Source of the DNA: Prorocentrum cordatum
Taxonomy: Eukaryota > Sar > Dinophyceae > Prorocentrales > Prorocentraceae
NCBI GenBank assembly: GCA_963575745.1
Contig: CAUYUJ010016705.1
Coordinates: forward strand, 146,663-210,662
Direction: 5' to 3'
DNA: 64,000 nucleotides
A model generated the notes under the pieces. That model saw nothing but the letters and a program-made list of their open reading frames with translations, searched no databases and was not told the origin of the DNA. Shown here piece by piece: positions 31,771 through 42,534 of the stretch (within the stretch, counting starts at the first letter, position 1; the number at the start of each line of letters is the position of its first letter). The position numbers were made by a program, and so were the translations under genes.

Positions 31771-32479
31771 TTGTGGCGCGATGCGATATGCAGTGGGGGG
31801 GCCCGCTTCTGCCCTTCGCAAGGTCGCGCAAGTGCAGGCTGGCGCTTGTCTCGGAAGCGATAGATCATGTGTCGGGAATGCTGGCTGTGGTGATTTCGTG
31901 GGGGGGCCCTGTGGTCGGCCCGTCATCCTGAGTTTGCCAGACTACGCATCAGCTGCACCTGGCGATCGATTGGTTCGACGGGGTGGGGCCAAGCGCGGCG
32001 CGGGCGTCGGCGGCAAGACCTCCCCCGCGTGCGGCAGCGGAAAGGCTAGGCCCGGCACCTTGCAGAGGATGGCTCGACCAAATATCGAGATGGACCACTT
32101 CAGCTCCAAAGTGGCGAAGGCCAAGAGGATGCGCGAGTTGCTTGATGAGGGCGCGGGGGGCTTTCTCACAGACGGTTGTGTCGGATGGTTGGGGAATGCC
32201 CAACTCGTAGTGGACGTGAAGGCGACGATGGCCAACGCGCAGTTGGCCTTGGACGTGTTCGCCCGCCAAGAAGAAGCACGCTGCGTGGGCTCAGTGGGCA
32301 GGGGGGGCGTTCCGTGTGCCAGAGGGGCCCAGGCGGTCCTGGATGCCACTGGGTTGTCGTCTTCTCCAGAGCTTGCGGATAGCGTGCCTGAGAGATGGAA
32401 GCGGGTATGGCAGATGCGTGGCGCGGAAGGGCCGCCTCTGCCCAGCGACGCGGCAGGTCGGGGACAGCCGCCGCTTTTC

Positions 32480-33780
32480 TGTGGAGCCGACCTGAGAAGA
32501 GTGGTGCTTTCTTCTGCACGGCGTATTGGGCATGGTCAGGTGCGCGTGCTCTCGAGGCACTTCTGGTTCATGTCAGAGGCTGGACTGGAGGTGCTGGCGG
32601 ATTTGTTCAACGCGTGCGAGAGGTGTTCCATGCGTCCGCAGTCGCAGCTTTTCACGGGGATGTGCATGCTGCCCAAAGCGAGCGGCGGCGCACGCCTTAT
32701 TGCTCTCCTCAGCGCAATGTTGAGGATCTGGGGCCGAGAGAGACGCCCTCCCAGCGTGCGGTGGGAGAATGCTCAGCCTCATCCTGCATTTCTGGGGGAG
32801 GTCCGGGAAGAACTGCTAGTGACTGCGCGTTCCAACTCAATTTCGAGGCCGAGGCAGCGCGCGCAAGCAGCACGTCACCACAGTGTTTGTGTACATATAC
32901 AAGTGCTGCGAGGCGATACTGTGGAGTGCTATTTTGTGCGAGGCGCGCGTGCTCGGTTGCCTGGCGAGGCTCAGGTGGATGATCCTGCAGACATACGTGA
33001 TCCCACGCACGCTGCGAGCTTTTGCTGACACGAGCGCCGTGTTCGCTTCGTATCAGGGCATGCTGGCTGGTTGCGCGCGCGCTGCCACTGTACTTGAGGT
33101 GATCATGTGTAGGATGATGGGTAGGATGCGTGCGCGTTGCGTGGATTGGAGGCCCCGGGTCTTGATGGGTGGCATGGCGTTACAATGGAAGGGGAACGGT
33201 GTGAGGGGCTCCAGCGTATTGCACGGGCGTTTTAGGAACATCGCTGGTGACTTGCGAGGCCTGGGTACGATGCCCCATCAGAGCAAATCGGGGTATGTTG
33301 CCACCGCGGTCCGAGCGGTCAACGGGTTCCAGCCGGGGCTCACATTCATGCATCTGCGGGCCAAACGTCGCATTCGGAATCTCGGGCCTGAGCTTCACGG
33401 CACCGAGGTTCTTAGGCGAAGGACGGGATGGGCCTTATGGGCCGCGGGCGGAACATTTGGATGCTGAGGGATCAGGCGCGTCAGGTTGTAGGAGTGCAGT
33501 GGCGTGCGGGGCTATTGCCGGCGTCAGGGCACGGAGCGGGAGTGAGCGGCGCTACGGACACTGTGCTCAAGCAGTTGCGCACCTTCGCGGGTGGCATGAT
33601 TGGTGCAGCCCGCAATGCCATGCTCACGCTCTACACTGCTTCGCAGATTGATGATCGCTTCGACCCCATATTCGTTTGTGGCACGCTGTTGATCAAGCGG
33701 CATACCAGCGTCAGATTTCTATTGCGCATGGCAGGCAGTCGCGGAGAGATTTTCAAATGCGCGGCCGACGTGGCAGAATG
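32480..33780 (+). pseudogene. LINE 1 reverse transcriptase, catalytically dead
   Basis: Frame ending 33028 reads MCMLPKASGGARLIALLSAM then LRIWGRERR and VRWENAQ, the conserved PK-GG-R-IALL and R-W-R-R-WE pattern of LINE RTs. The next frame (32883-33467) reads ILQTYVIPRTLRAF and GMLAGCARAATVLEVIM, the palm segment with GC-AT. At 33162-33185 it reads VLMGGMALQW where YVDDMALQW is expected: both catalytic Asp codons are now GGT and GGC (33168-33173). A third frame (33428-33784) gives LPASGHGAGVSGATDTVLK and FDPIFVCGTLL, the thumb/connection. Frameshifts separate the parts. Confidence 0.65.
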
Positions 33781-33999
33781 CTAGAGGCCCTGTGGCCGCT
33801 GTGTGGCTCGCGCTGTGGAGATTGGGTTGGGGTGTGCCTGGCCCGCTCGTGTTCAGAGATGACCGTGGATGTGGCCATTCCTCGCTGCAGGTCGGGCCCA
33901 AAAGGTATTGGGGAGAGGTTGATTCCATCTATCTACAGCTGGCAGGTGGGGGGAGTGTTGCGGCATTTTCACGCGGGGATAGGCGATGCGCAGATCTGG

Positions 34000-34236
34000 A
34001 GAAGGGCGATGCGCGGAGTTATTTTTAGGCTTCCGCCTGGGCCGCTCAGCGGATCTATCCGTCGCTTGTGGTCGGGGGGGTTGCTGTGCCCAGATAGAGC
34101 GTTCGAGCTCGATCTGACGACATCAAGACACTGTATTCACTGTCAAGCGCCGACAAGAACGTTGGCGCACCAATGGGATGCATGCCCAGAGCTGCTGGAG
34201 AAGACGGAGCTGCTACCAAAAGAGCTCCCTGAATGA
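34000..34236 (+). pseudogene. LINE 1 post-RT zinc finger
   Basis: Frame ending 34236 reads SIRRLWSGGLLCPDRAF and CIHCQAPTRTLAHQWDAC, a C-x2-C-x8-H-x4-C motif with the TL-H core seen again in LINE 3. Upstream, 33792-34028 reads LALWRLGWGVPGPLVFRDDR, also typical of this region. It continues in another frame into RNase H. Confidence 0.6.
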
Positions 34237-34369
34237 GTGTTCAAGTTTCGTGCTGGGCGCGAGAAGCTCGTGGTCGAGAACGGCGGTGGCTGTGAAACGT
34301 TCGAGGTCACCTACGGTGCCCCTCAGAGACCATTACAGCCCAGGCCACCGTCGGACTCGTCTGTTGTGC

Positions 34370-35030
34370 ATGAGCGGGGTGAATGCTCGGGTGAATGGAC
34401 TATTGCGACGTATTGCGACGCGTCGGGCTTGCACGAAGCCCGCCCGACTCGATGCGGAGTTGGCTGGGCAGTGGTGCAGCTGGACCGTTCGCTGGATGGC
34501 CTGTCAGAGCAAAATGCGGAGGTCTCCCTGGTTGGAAACAGTCAGTTCCTATGGGCGGAAGATGTGCTGGATTGATTGCGCTTAGATCAATGGGGGGGCC
34601 GGGCCTGGTGGTTTCTGATTATCCTGGTCTCGTGGGGGGGTGGGGAGGGATTGCGTGGGACATGTCCTCTCGAGATCATCATCCACGCATGCAATTTTCA
34701 GGAGATCCATTTTCGAGCTGTGCAGTATCGACTTTGAGAGTTGCAGTTTTGTTTGGTATTGATACCTGGCCGCAAGGGCCCGTGCGTTTTCGTTGACGGT
34801 CGAGGCTGTCTGGCGCATGCGGTTTGACATGCGTGGGCGGATCTGTTTGCAGATGCTGGGGCGGTGGACATGCTGGTTGCCAATGTGCTGGTGGAGAACC
34901 ACAAGGAACTGCTGAGGCGATCTTGTCACACCACGAAGTAGTTGGCTGTCCAGGTGTCCACGGCGGCACGGATGCATCGCAAGTCGCAGGACATGGCCCC
35001 TCAGGCCTCCCGGAAGACATGTGCCTCGTG
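34370..35030 (+). pseudogene. LINE 1 RNase H domain, broken
   Basis: IATYCDASGLHEARPTR then CGVGWAVVQLD (about 34400-34485) matches the TDGSG and R-GWGVV start of LINE RNase H domains. Near 34825-34905 AWADLFADAGAVDMLVANVL in a different frame matches the end of the domain (HADLW-like). Stops intervene (34575 and others). Confidence 0.55.
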
Positions 35031-35040
35031 AGTCCCGAAG

Positions 35041-35175
35041 GTGTCGCTTGCTGAGCACAACTGTGGACAGGTCCATGAATCGTTGATTAGGTGCGTGAGC
35101 TGTTTTGCTTCCAAGTGTCCAGGGGGCTTGGTCGTGGGTGGCGGCCGCCGCGTTGTTCGTTGGGCCCCCGCGGGC
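35041..35175 (+). pseudogene. LINE 1 C-terminal zinc ribbon remnant
   Basis: AEHNCGQVHESLIRCVSCFA then SKCPGG gives a Cys pair and a distal Cys, as in the last zinc ribbon of dinoflagellate LINE proteins. Short and diverged. Confidence 0.4.
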
Positions 35176-36820
35176 GTTTGTGAAACGCGTGGTTGCTACA
35201 GTTCGCGCATCGGCAAGTCTATTAAGAAGTTGGAAATCCCGTGCTCAGGACCTCCGAAGAATCCTACAACCTTGGCTCACATTCGTTTCTGTGTCACTAG
35301 GCTGGCGAGAGGGGTCGAGCCAAAGAGTGGAGCCCCAATCCAGCCGTGGTGTGTTTCCTTGGAGATCCCCGGCTGATGTCTTCAGGCTTTGCCTTGCCGC
35401 CGCCCCGCGCTGGAGGCGCTCGGCCCCGCGGGGCCTCTGGGCGGCGCGCCGCTGACCTGGCGCGCGCGCGCGGCCCCGCTGGCCCTCCACCCGTGGCGGC
35501 TGCGGGGCTCGGTGCGAGGGGGGGGGGGGGTCGGGTTGGCAGTGCGCGGCCGACCCTGGCCTCCGCTCGGTGTAGCCTTGGAGCCTCGCCCCCCCTCTGG
35601 CGGTGTTTTCTGCTCCAGGCTGACGCCCTCCGCCCCCCAGACGTTGGTTTGGGCCTTTGGGCGGTCTGGGCCTCGTTATAAGTGGATCGGCAGATGGAAC
35701 CCGGGAAGTGCCCCCAATTCGGCCTCCTCCCCTTCCTTCGGGTTCGGTTGGGGTTGCTGGACTTGGAGCCTCGTGTTGTGTTGAATTTCTAGTAGTGGCC
35801 GCTCGTGCCGTTGCGGGACCCAACGCGCGCCGCTTCCAGTTTTCACCCGCCAAAGTTCAATTGGGGAGAGGCACCCTCTGGTTCTTCTGCACAGGCGAAG
35901 GTTTCGCTCGTTGGTTCGCCTACTGAAGATTGGTCTCCGCGTGATTCCTGGCACCCTGGTGTCATTGGCAGTGCCGGTTTGTAGGTGCCCACGTCGGAAC
36001 ATAGTGGCCGCATTTGGTTGTCCTTGCTCTGGTCGATTGTAAATGCGTCGTCTTCTACCCTTGCGTGCCTCGTCGTCATCGTCGTCGTCGTCGTCGTCAT
36101 TTTCCTCCTCCTTATCCTTCTCATCATCTTCCTAATCCTCCTGTTCCTCCTCCTCCTCCTCTCCCTTTCGCGGCGCTGCTCAGCCTTGCCTTCGCCTTTC
36201 TTGCCCAAGCCGGTGGGCACATTTGGGCAGCTCTGTTCGGTGGCGGTGGCGGGGGTGGTTGTGGTGCGCCACCCGCCAGGGGAGGGGTTGTGAAGGCCGT
36301 TCACGAGGTGGAATGCTGGCAGCACTGCTTATGTTCGTCCTTGAGGCGATTGCTATCACTTCGAGTTTTTTTTTCGATATTGGCTGTGCTTCACGCGCTG
36401 TAGGGATACGTAGGAGTGGCCGAGGAAGAGTGCCTCTAGAACGGGGCTGCGTCTGCAGGCATCTGTTGTGCCGGGGGTCACTTGCTTGCAGAGTCCTTCA
36501 AACTCTGAACGCTTGCTGGTTTTTCAGAGCCCTGACCTGCAAGTGTAGGGTTCACGTGTGGTTGCCTTCGTTTGTTGTCCTCCCCTTTCGTCAGCCCTGT
36601 TTGTTGTGGAGGCAGGGTGTCGGGCAGCCCGCTGTCATGTTGACGGCGGGGCATCTGGCGCAATGGCGCCCAGTGCCTGTGCCGCACTGGAGGGCAGTCC
36701 TGGGGCGCGCGGTCGCCTCCGCAGCGGCGGACATCGACGTCCTTTCCCTGGGCGCCGCGCTGACCGCCCAGCTGACCCGGGTGATGTGCGGCCGGGCTGC
36801 CACCAGTTAGTAACTGGAGT
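35176..36820. other. no gene recognised
   Basis: GC-rich DNA. Contains a CG-dense stretch with a G run (35400-35560) and TCGTCG/CCTCCT simple sequence (36055-36170). Open frames up to ~200 codons on both strands are low complexity without domains. The first part could be the LINE 3' untranslated region. Confidence 0.4.
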
Positions 36821-36821
36821 G

Positions 36822-36823
<2 letters not shown>

Positions 36824-36857
<34 letters not shown>
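36824..36857 (+). repeat. (GT)n microsatellite
   Basis: Pure GT dinucleotide run. Confidence 0.97.
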
Positions 36858-36858
<1 letters not shown>

Positions 36859-37939
36859 ACGTTTCGGCAGTGCCTTGGCAGATCCAGCAGCCGATCGCCA
36901 AAGTGTAGCGCGGCTGTCGCGACGGGGGGGATCAATGGCAACGTTTGGGATAGGCTCAGAGGGGAAAGCGTTGACCCCCATGTCGTTCATTCATCGCCGA
37001 TGGCCCCTGACAGCTAGCCCCGCCTGGGAACTTGCGGCCACGTTATTCAGGATGTCCACCTACGTCCCCAGCGCCACGTCCGCGTGCGGTTTCTCCGGCC
37101 AGTTCGGCACCCCCCGCACGGATCGTGCCCGATGGGCGAGCGCATCGGGGGCTGGGCCCGCGCGCCCAGTTCGGCTCGCCCCGCGCACGTGGCGTACCCC
37201 TTGTGGAGATCCTCCTTAACCCCAGCGTGCATTTTTGCACGCGCCCCCCCCCCCCCCCCGCCCAATTCTGCGCGCCCCTCGCGCGCGACGTGCTGTATTG
37301 ACCTATATATGTATATATGCAGTTGTTGCCACGACGCCAGCGGGCGCGTTTGCGTGCGATCCCGGGCCCACATTGTCGCATCCCTTGCTCGTTTCGTGCC
37401 CCATTGAAAGGCTCTCAGGTGGCGGGTGAGCAACAGTGTGGTGAATCCTGTGCCTGTGCGCGCTGGGGCCAGCTACCCTTCGAGCCGGGCGTTGCAGCCA
37501 AAATGCTAAATTAAGGACAATTTCGTGCTCAGTAAGGGTCCTGGTTTTCGGGCCGTTCCTTGGATATGGGTCGGGGAAGTTGTTCGTGGCTGATGCTCGC
37601 CGTGGCCAGAAGAAACTGGTCGTTCCCTATTCATCGTTCTTTATGGAAGTGCGATGATTGTAGTGCCCCTCCATGTTTGCATCCGTGGGGGTATGCGAAG
37701 TTCTTCGGTTAAGTGCATCTGTCCGTGTCCAGCCGCGGCTTGATGTTTGTAACACCTTCTTGTTGTCCAGTCCGACGAAATATGTCTCGGGCGCCCGCCA
37801 CGACGGACCCCGTCGCGGGCTGACGGGGTTGGTCATATTACGTTGCGCCCCGCCATGATTAACAAAGTTGTGGTTGCTAGCGTTGGTCCCACATGTTGGC
37901 GTATTGCATGTTTGACATGTTTTTTATTCAGTGGCGCAA
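36858..37939. other. no gene recognised
   Basis: Contains a C run (37242-37260) and a segment at 37548-37615 (GGCCGTTCCTTGGATATGGG, GTTCGTGGCTGATGCTCGCC) related to 41715-41740 and 42255-42300. No domain in any frame. Confidence 0.4.
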
Positions 37940-38215
37940 TTTCGGTGTTGCACGCACGGCGCAATTTGTGCGGTGTGCGCTATGTGGCGTGAGCTATGTG
38001 GTGATAGCTACGCCGTGCAAGTTCTTTGCCGTGTAAGCGAATTTTTGCAAGCTGCGATGAGGAGATTACCTGGTGCAAAGATGTGGTGCAAACAGTAGTG
38101 TGCAAACTATTTGGCGTAAGTTATGTGGTGCAATCTACGTTGTGCAAACTTTGTGGCGCAAGTTTAGTCGTGCAACGGCTAAATGGCATCAGCGTGGTGC
38201 AATCAACGCAGGGCA
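37940..38215 (+). repeat. degenerate GTGGTGCAA-type short repeats
   Basis: About fifteen copies of a 17-20 bp motif around GTGGTGCAA / GTGCAAACT / CTATGTGGCG. It is the reverse complement of the TTGCACCAC motif at 3870-4105. Single copies also occur near 58510-58540 and 59832. Confidence 0.8.
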
Positions 38216-38634
38216 AACACCCGACGCGCCCAAAGGGGATGCACGCGGCAAATTTCCGGCCGAGCCAGCCAGTGCACTGGGCAACCACGAGTTGAATCCC
38301 CGACCTGCCCAGTTGGCGAATAGGAAGTCCGCTAGGCGAATACGGGAGGGCACGTACCTTGACCCACCCATCCAATCACATCAAACACAAGTAATACCTC
38401 TTAATTGCAAGCGTTGTTGGGGTAATTACTCGAGCTGCGCAAATAATCGTAAGTTAGGAATCCGTTGCCTCCTCCTCCGCCTCCTCCTCCTCGTTCCTCC
38501 TCCTCGTTCCTCCCTTCCTCCCTCTGTCTCTCCCCCCCCCGGGGTGGCCACAACGGAACGGCGTCCGCGGGTCAGCCCCCCACCCCCCCAGGAAACCAAC
38601 CACCCAGCCAACCTCCCTCCTCCTTGCTCTCTTT

Positions 38635-39145
38635 CTCCTTCCTCCTCCTCCTCCTCCTCCTCCTCCTCCTCCTCCTCCTCCTCCTCCCTCTCTCCCTCCG
38701 TCCGTCGCATCCGCGGCGCCCTCGTGGGGGTGGCGGCAGGCGTCTTCTGGGCCTCTGCCTGGGAGGCCGGGCCGCCCACCGCCCGGCCGGCCCGCCGCCT
38801 GACCAGCGCCTTCCGCCGCGTGAGCTCCCCTCGCCGTCGCGCGAGGTTTTCGGTTGTCTTCATCGGCTCCTGGAGGAGGAGGAGGAGGAGGAGGAGGAGG
38901 AGGAGGAGGAGGAGGAGGAGGAGGAGGAGGAGGAGGAGGAGGAGGAGGAGGAGGAGGAGGGTGGAGGAGGAGGAGGAGGAGGAGGAGGAGGAGGAGGAGG
39001 AGGAGCAGGAGGAGGAGGAGGAGGGAGGAGGAGGAGGAGGAGGAGGAGGAGGAGGAGGAGGAGGAGTTGGAGGAGGAGGAGGAGGAGGACGAGGAGGAGG
39101 AGGAGGAGGAGAAGGAGGGTGGAGGAGGAGGAGAGGGGGGACGGG
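38635..39145 (+). repeat. (CTC)n and (GGA)n tracts
   Basis: CTC tract at 38636-38695, then a 270-bp GGA tract at 38873-39140. The two opposite-sense tracts, about 180 bp apart, are reverse complements and could pair. Confidence 0.95.
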
Positions 39146-39344
39146 CGAGCACGGGCGCGGACCGAGGGCGAGGGTCTCCTGGACGCTTGCGCCGGCTCCT
39201 CGAGGTTTTCTAGCCTCGCGGTGCTCTGGTGCCGGCGCGCCTCGCCGAGAGAGCTCCGGGGGGGGGGCCGAGTCGTCCAGAGCGGCCGCTGGATGCCCGA
39301 GTTATGACCCGAAGGCCATGCATCATCGCGCCGTGAAGCGAACG

Positions 39345-39440
39345 CTTTTCACAGCTTTCGGCGTTTGGCGCGTTTGGCGTTCCAGATCCCGGCGCGTTTG
39401 GCGCTCCGTTGCGAACTTGTCCGGCTTATTTGGCGTTCAG
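39345..39440 (+). repeat. GGCGTTTGGCGCGTTTGGCG short repeats
   Basis: Five or six TTTGGCG(C/T) units within 90 bp. The following 39441-39944 has no recognisable gene. Confidence 0.75.
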
Positions 39441-39944
39441 CTGCCGTTGCCGACACGCATCTTATTTCTTCCACCCGGTTGCCAACGACGCAACCTTGAG
39501 TCTGCCGACGCGTCCCTCCGGATGCATGGCTGAGCGAGCGAGCGAGTTCGGCGTCCAGGGGCTGTTTTCGGGTTCTTGGGTTCTGGGATCGTCAAAATCA
39601 GCTCAGCATGAAGAGCCGATCCTGGAGAACGGGTCGGGGTTTCCGAGACCCTGCATCCAGCAACAGCGACACTTCGGGTGTCTGAACCCAAGGACTGGGC
39701 GCCTCGAAAAAGTCGAGGCGGTCGATCTGTCTCCGTTCGAGGTCCACGGTGGGTGGTCTTCAGGCTTCTTGGGCCGTCCACGGAACGGCTTCAGATGGAA
39801 ATGGCCGTCCCGTGAGGGCGTGAGAGGGAAGGGTCAAGAGGTCCGGGGGCCCACGCATCGAACAAATTAGAGCGCCAGATGTTCTGGACTGCTCCTTGAG
39901 ATACTGGCTTTGGGGGTCTTCCTTGGGGCCACCCAGCGGATCTG

Positions 39945-40045
39945 TTCGATTTCAGTTCGACTCTAGTTCGGCTCAAGTTCGACTCAAGCCCGTTTTTAGT
40001 TCGACTCTAGCTCAACTCCAGTTCGACTCTAGTTCGACGCGGCAT
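39945..40045 (+). repeat. AGTTCGACTCTAGTTCGACT-type short repeats
   Basis: About nine degenerate 9-11 bp units based on TTCGACTCTAG or TTCGACTCAAG. Confidence 0.85.
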
Positions 40046-40161
40046 CGACGCATGACTGGCACGAGTGGCTCCAGGAAGTCCCCAGAACGAGTATCTAAGC
40101 TGCGTGGAGGATCGAGGCAGGTTCGGGGGAGGTCTGCCACGCGCACAGGGGGTGAGGGGGC

Positions 40162-40277
40162 GGGGGAAAGGCTTTGTAGACGCACCCCTGCTTAGAAGGC
40201 GCTGGCCCTCCCCTTATCTATAGATGGAAGGCCGGCGCCTTCTAAGAAGCAGCCTCCAAACAAGTCTTCCCCCCCTT
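40162..40277. mobile_element. MITE-like palindromic element, copy 2
   Basis: The inner stem CTTAGAAGGCGCTGGCC (40191-40207) pairs with GGCCGGCGCCTTCTAAG (40230-40246), one mismatch in 17, around TATCTATAGAT. Outer arms GGGGGAAAGGCTTTGTAG and CAAGTCTTCCCCCC are weaker inverted repeats. It shares GAAGGCGC, ATCTATAGA and AAGCAGCCTCC with copy 1 at 27842-27963. Confidence 0.72.
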
Positions 40278-40410
40278 TCTGTACCCCCCTCTACCCGCCG
40301 CCAAGGAGGACAGAGAGATCATCCTGGTTTTTGGTCTCTCGGTCTGTTCGGGGCCTGCAGACATGCGTAGCTGGCTGCCTGCGACGTGACTGTGCAGCGC
40401 GAAAGGTAGA

Positions 40411-40481
40411 GGCCTCGCGTGGATTTGAGCCTCGATCGCTGGATTCAGAGTCCAGAGCGCTGATCGTTCAACCACGAGGCC
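40411..40481 (-). tRNA. tRNA-Gln(CUG)-like gene or pseudogene
   Basis: 71 nt folding as a cloverleaf: a 7-bp acceptor GGCCTCG/CGAGGCC; anticodon stem CTGGA/TCCAG with loop CTCTGAA, anticodon CUG at 40446-40448; T arm CGAGG-CTCAAAT-CCACG with one mismatch. The core CTCTGGACTCTGAATCCAGC matches eukaryotic tRNA-Gln. Weak points: the D stem pairs at only two of four positions, the D loop lacks the GG pair, the T loop starts with C, and no T-run terminator is seen downstream. It may be a pseudogene or the head of a tRNA-derived SINE. Confidence 0.6.
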
Positions 40482-40554
40482 AGTTGACGCACCACGGCCT
40501 CGGCCGCACCTCTCCCCGTCCACCAACCGAGGGCTGCCCGAATCCTAACTATCC

Positions 40555-40692
40555 GGCGGTAAACCGTCAACCAGGTCACTGCCGGGACCCTCGTAGAGCT
40601 TTTTGCACGGGTAGTATTTGAAAGCCAGCAGTAAACCGTCAACCAGGTTACCGCCGGAACCCTCGTAGACCTCCTCACACGCGTAGCAATTC
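40555..40692. repeat. two tandem 72-bp units
   Basis: GTAAACCGTCAACCAGGT is followed by GCCGG(G/A)ACCCTCGTAGA in both units (starts about 40555 and 40627). The 72-bp period keeps frame. On the minus strand the units read YACEEVYEGSGGNLVDG and YYPCKKLYEGPGSDLVDG, possibly a fragment of a duplicated exon, but no larger frame supports this. Confidence 0.75.
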
Positions 40693-40704
40693 TCGGAATC
40701 GAAG

Positions 40705-41620
40705 GAGCGCTTGGATCCTCCTCCTCCTCCTCCTCCTCCTCCTCCTCCTCCTGCCGAGGACCGAGGTTTCTGAGGGGCCTTTCGACCTCTTCGAGCGGAG
40801 GCCTCCTGTCTGGGGGCCCGTGCGGGGGGCTCCGCGGGGCCCTCTCGGAGACGTCCAGGGGCCGCCAGAGTCGCGCCCCGAGGCCTCGAGGGGTGGATCT
40901 CTGGTCATCTGCGAGGCCCCAAGGGGCCTTGGGAGGAGGAGGAGGAGGAGGAGGAGGAGGAAGAGGAGGAGGAGGAGGAGGAGGTAGGAGGAGGAGGAGG
41001 AGGAGGAGGAGGAGGAGGAGGAGGAGGAGGAGGAGGAGGAGGAGGGAGGAGGAGGAGGAGGAGGAGGAGGGAGGAGGAGGAGGGAGGAGGGAGGAGGAGG
41101 AGGAGGAGGGAGGAGGGAGGAGGGAGGGAGGAGGGAGGGGGGAGGAGGGGGAGGAGGAGGAGGGAGGATGGAGGAGGGAGGAGGGAGGAGGGAGGAGGAG
41201 GGAGGAGGGAGGAGGGAGGAGGAGGGAGGAGGAGGAGGGAGGAGGGAGGAGGGAGGAGGGAGGAGGGAGGAGGGAGGAGGGAGGGAGGAGGGAGGAGGGA
41301 GGAGGGAGGAGGGAGGAGAGGAGGAGAGGAGGGAGGGAGGGGAGGGAGGAGGGAGGAAGGGAGGAGGGAGGAGGAGGAGGGAGGAGGGAGGAGGGAGGAG
41401 AGGAGGAGGAGGGAGGAGGGAGGAGGGAGGAGGAGGGAGGAGGGAGGAGGGAGGAGGGAGGAGGGAGGAGGGAGGAGGAGGAGGGGGAGGGGAGGGAGGA
41501 GGGGGAGGGAGGGTGGGAGGAGGAGGGAGGGGGGAGGGAGGGAGGGAGGGAGGGGGGAGGGAGGGAGGGAGGGAGGAGGAGGAGGAGGAGGAGGAGGAGG
41601 AGGAGGAGGAGGAGGAGAGC
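40705..41620 (+). repeat. (CCT)n and ~690-bp polypurine GGA/GGGA tract
   Basis: A short CCT tract (40715-40752), then from 40933 almost uninterrupted purine sequence (GGA with GGGA variants) to 41615, with only a handful of pyrimidines. Long frames on both strands (Glu/Gly/Arg or Pro/Leu/Ser) are artefacts. Confidence 0.95.
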
Positions 41621-42534
41621 GTGTGCGTATCAACCGCTTTCTGGGGACCTGGGGCGGTGCCACCAGTCAAGACGCTTGGGGAAGGACCGCTCTGGGCTCA
41701 GGCAGGCCTATGGTCTTCGGCCGTTCCTCGGATCTGGGTTTAAGTAGGGCGTGTCCCTCCACAGGGAGAAAATAAAGAAATAGTAAACACAATAGTCTGG
41801 GGACTATTTTTTGACAATTATTTCGGAGGAGGTGAGCTCCTCCCTGCTCTGCCACATTTCAAGAATTCCGCGTGACCATGATCCGAGAAGACCTGTCCGT
41901 GGCCCGAGTGGTCCGAGTGGACCTGTCGCTTCTCTGACCCGCCTCCAGCAGGCGGCGTACTCCAGCCCAGCCCCGAGCTCCTTGGAGCTTCGTGCGCCCA
42001 TCGACTCCCTGTGCCCCTGTCGCCGAATCGTGGCCAGCACCGTTGACGGCCGCCGAATTCTTATAGGTAGCAGTTTCTCCGAGCCTGGCCTTGCTCGCGA
42101 TGGTTCTCCGTTCCCGTTGTCAGGTTCGTACATCGTTGCGCCGTCTTTGTAAAACACATTTGACAATTGTTGCCACTTGTATGCATACCTTGTTGGGTCT
42201 TAGGAATTTTCTGTCCACCGACCGCCTGTAGGGGGACGTGCCCGACCTAACTATAGGTCGCGGAACCTATTCGTGGCCGAGGCCCGTCGTGGCCAGAGAT
42301 CTTGTTTCGTTCTTTCGTTCGGTGCTCCTAGTGGTAGCGCTCTGGCTGTGCCCCAGAAGTGGTGGACGTGGGCGCTTCCTGGTGGTGCATCCTCCTCCTC
42401 GTTCTTCCCCTCCTCCCCCCCTCACTGCTTACGTGTGCCGTTCCTCTCGCCCCCTCCTCGGTCCGCACCAGGCTGCTCTTTCCCCTGCTCAGGCTGCCTC
42501 TGCTCTTCCTCCTCCCACGTCAGCAACAACCCCT
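41621..42534. other. no gene recognised; segment shared with 26.6 and 37.6 kb
   Basis: GGCCGTTCCTCGGATCTGGG (about 41720) and AATAGTCTGGGGACTATT (41790) recur in diverged form near 37550 and 26560. GACCGCCTGTAGGGGGACGT (42218-42237) matches 26650, and GTCGTGGCCAGA (42286) matches 37602. These look like pieces of a dispersed repeat preceding the SL relic at 42535. Confidence 0.45.

Larger units (their letters stand above)
29025..35175 (+). mobile_element. LINE 1: nearly full-length, inactivated non-LTR retrotransposon
   Basis: Domain order on + across several frames: zinc ribbon and coiled coils (29225-30240), endonuclease-like (30370-31090), linker repeats (31385-31770), RT (32480-33780), CCHC-like finger (34000-34236), RNase H (34370-35030), terminal zinc ribbon (35041-35175). 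This is the order I expect in dinoflagellate LINEs. Frequent frame changes and stops, plus lost catalytic residues, show it is dead. A spliced-leader relic marks its 5' side; no poly-A or clear target duplication is visible. Confidence 0.75.

Noticed and set aside
40675-41747. 331-codon Pro/Leu/Ser frame (-) and 284-codon Glu/Gly/Arg frame (+)
   Set aside because: Polypurine tract translated on both strands.
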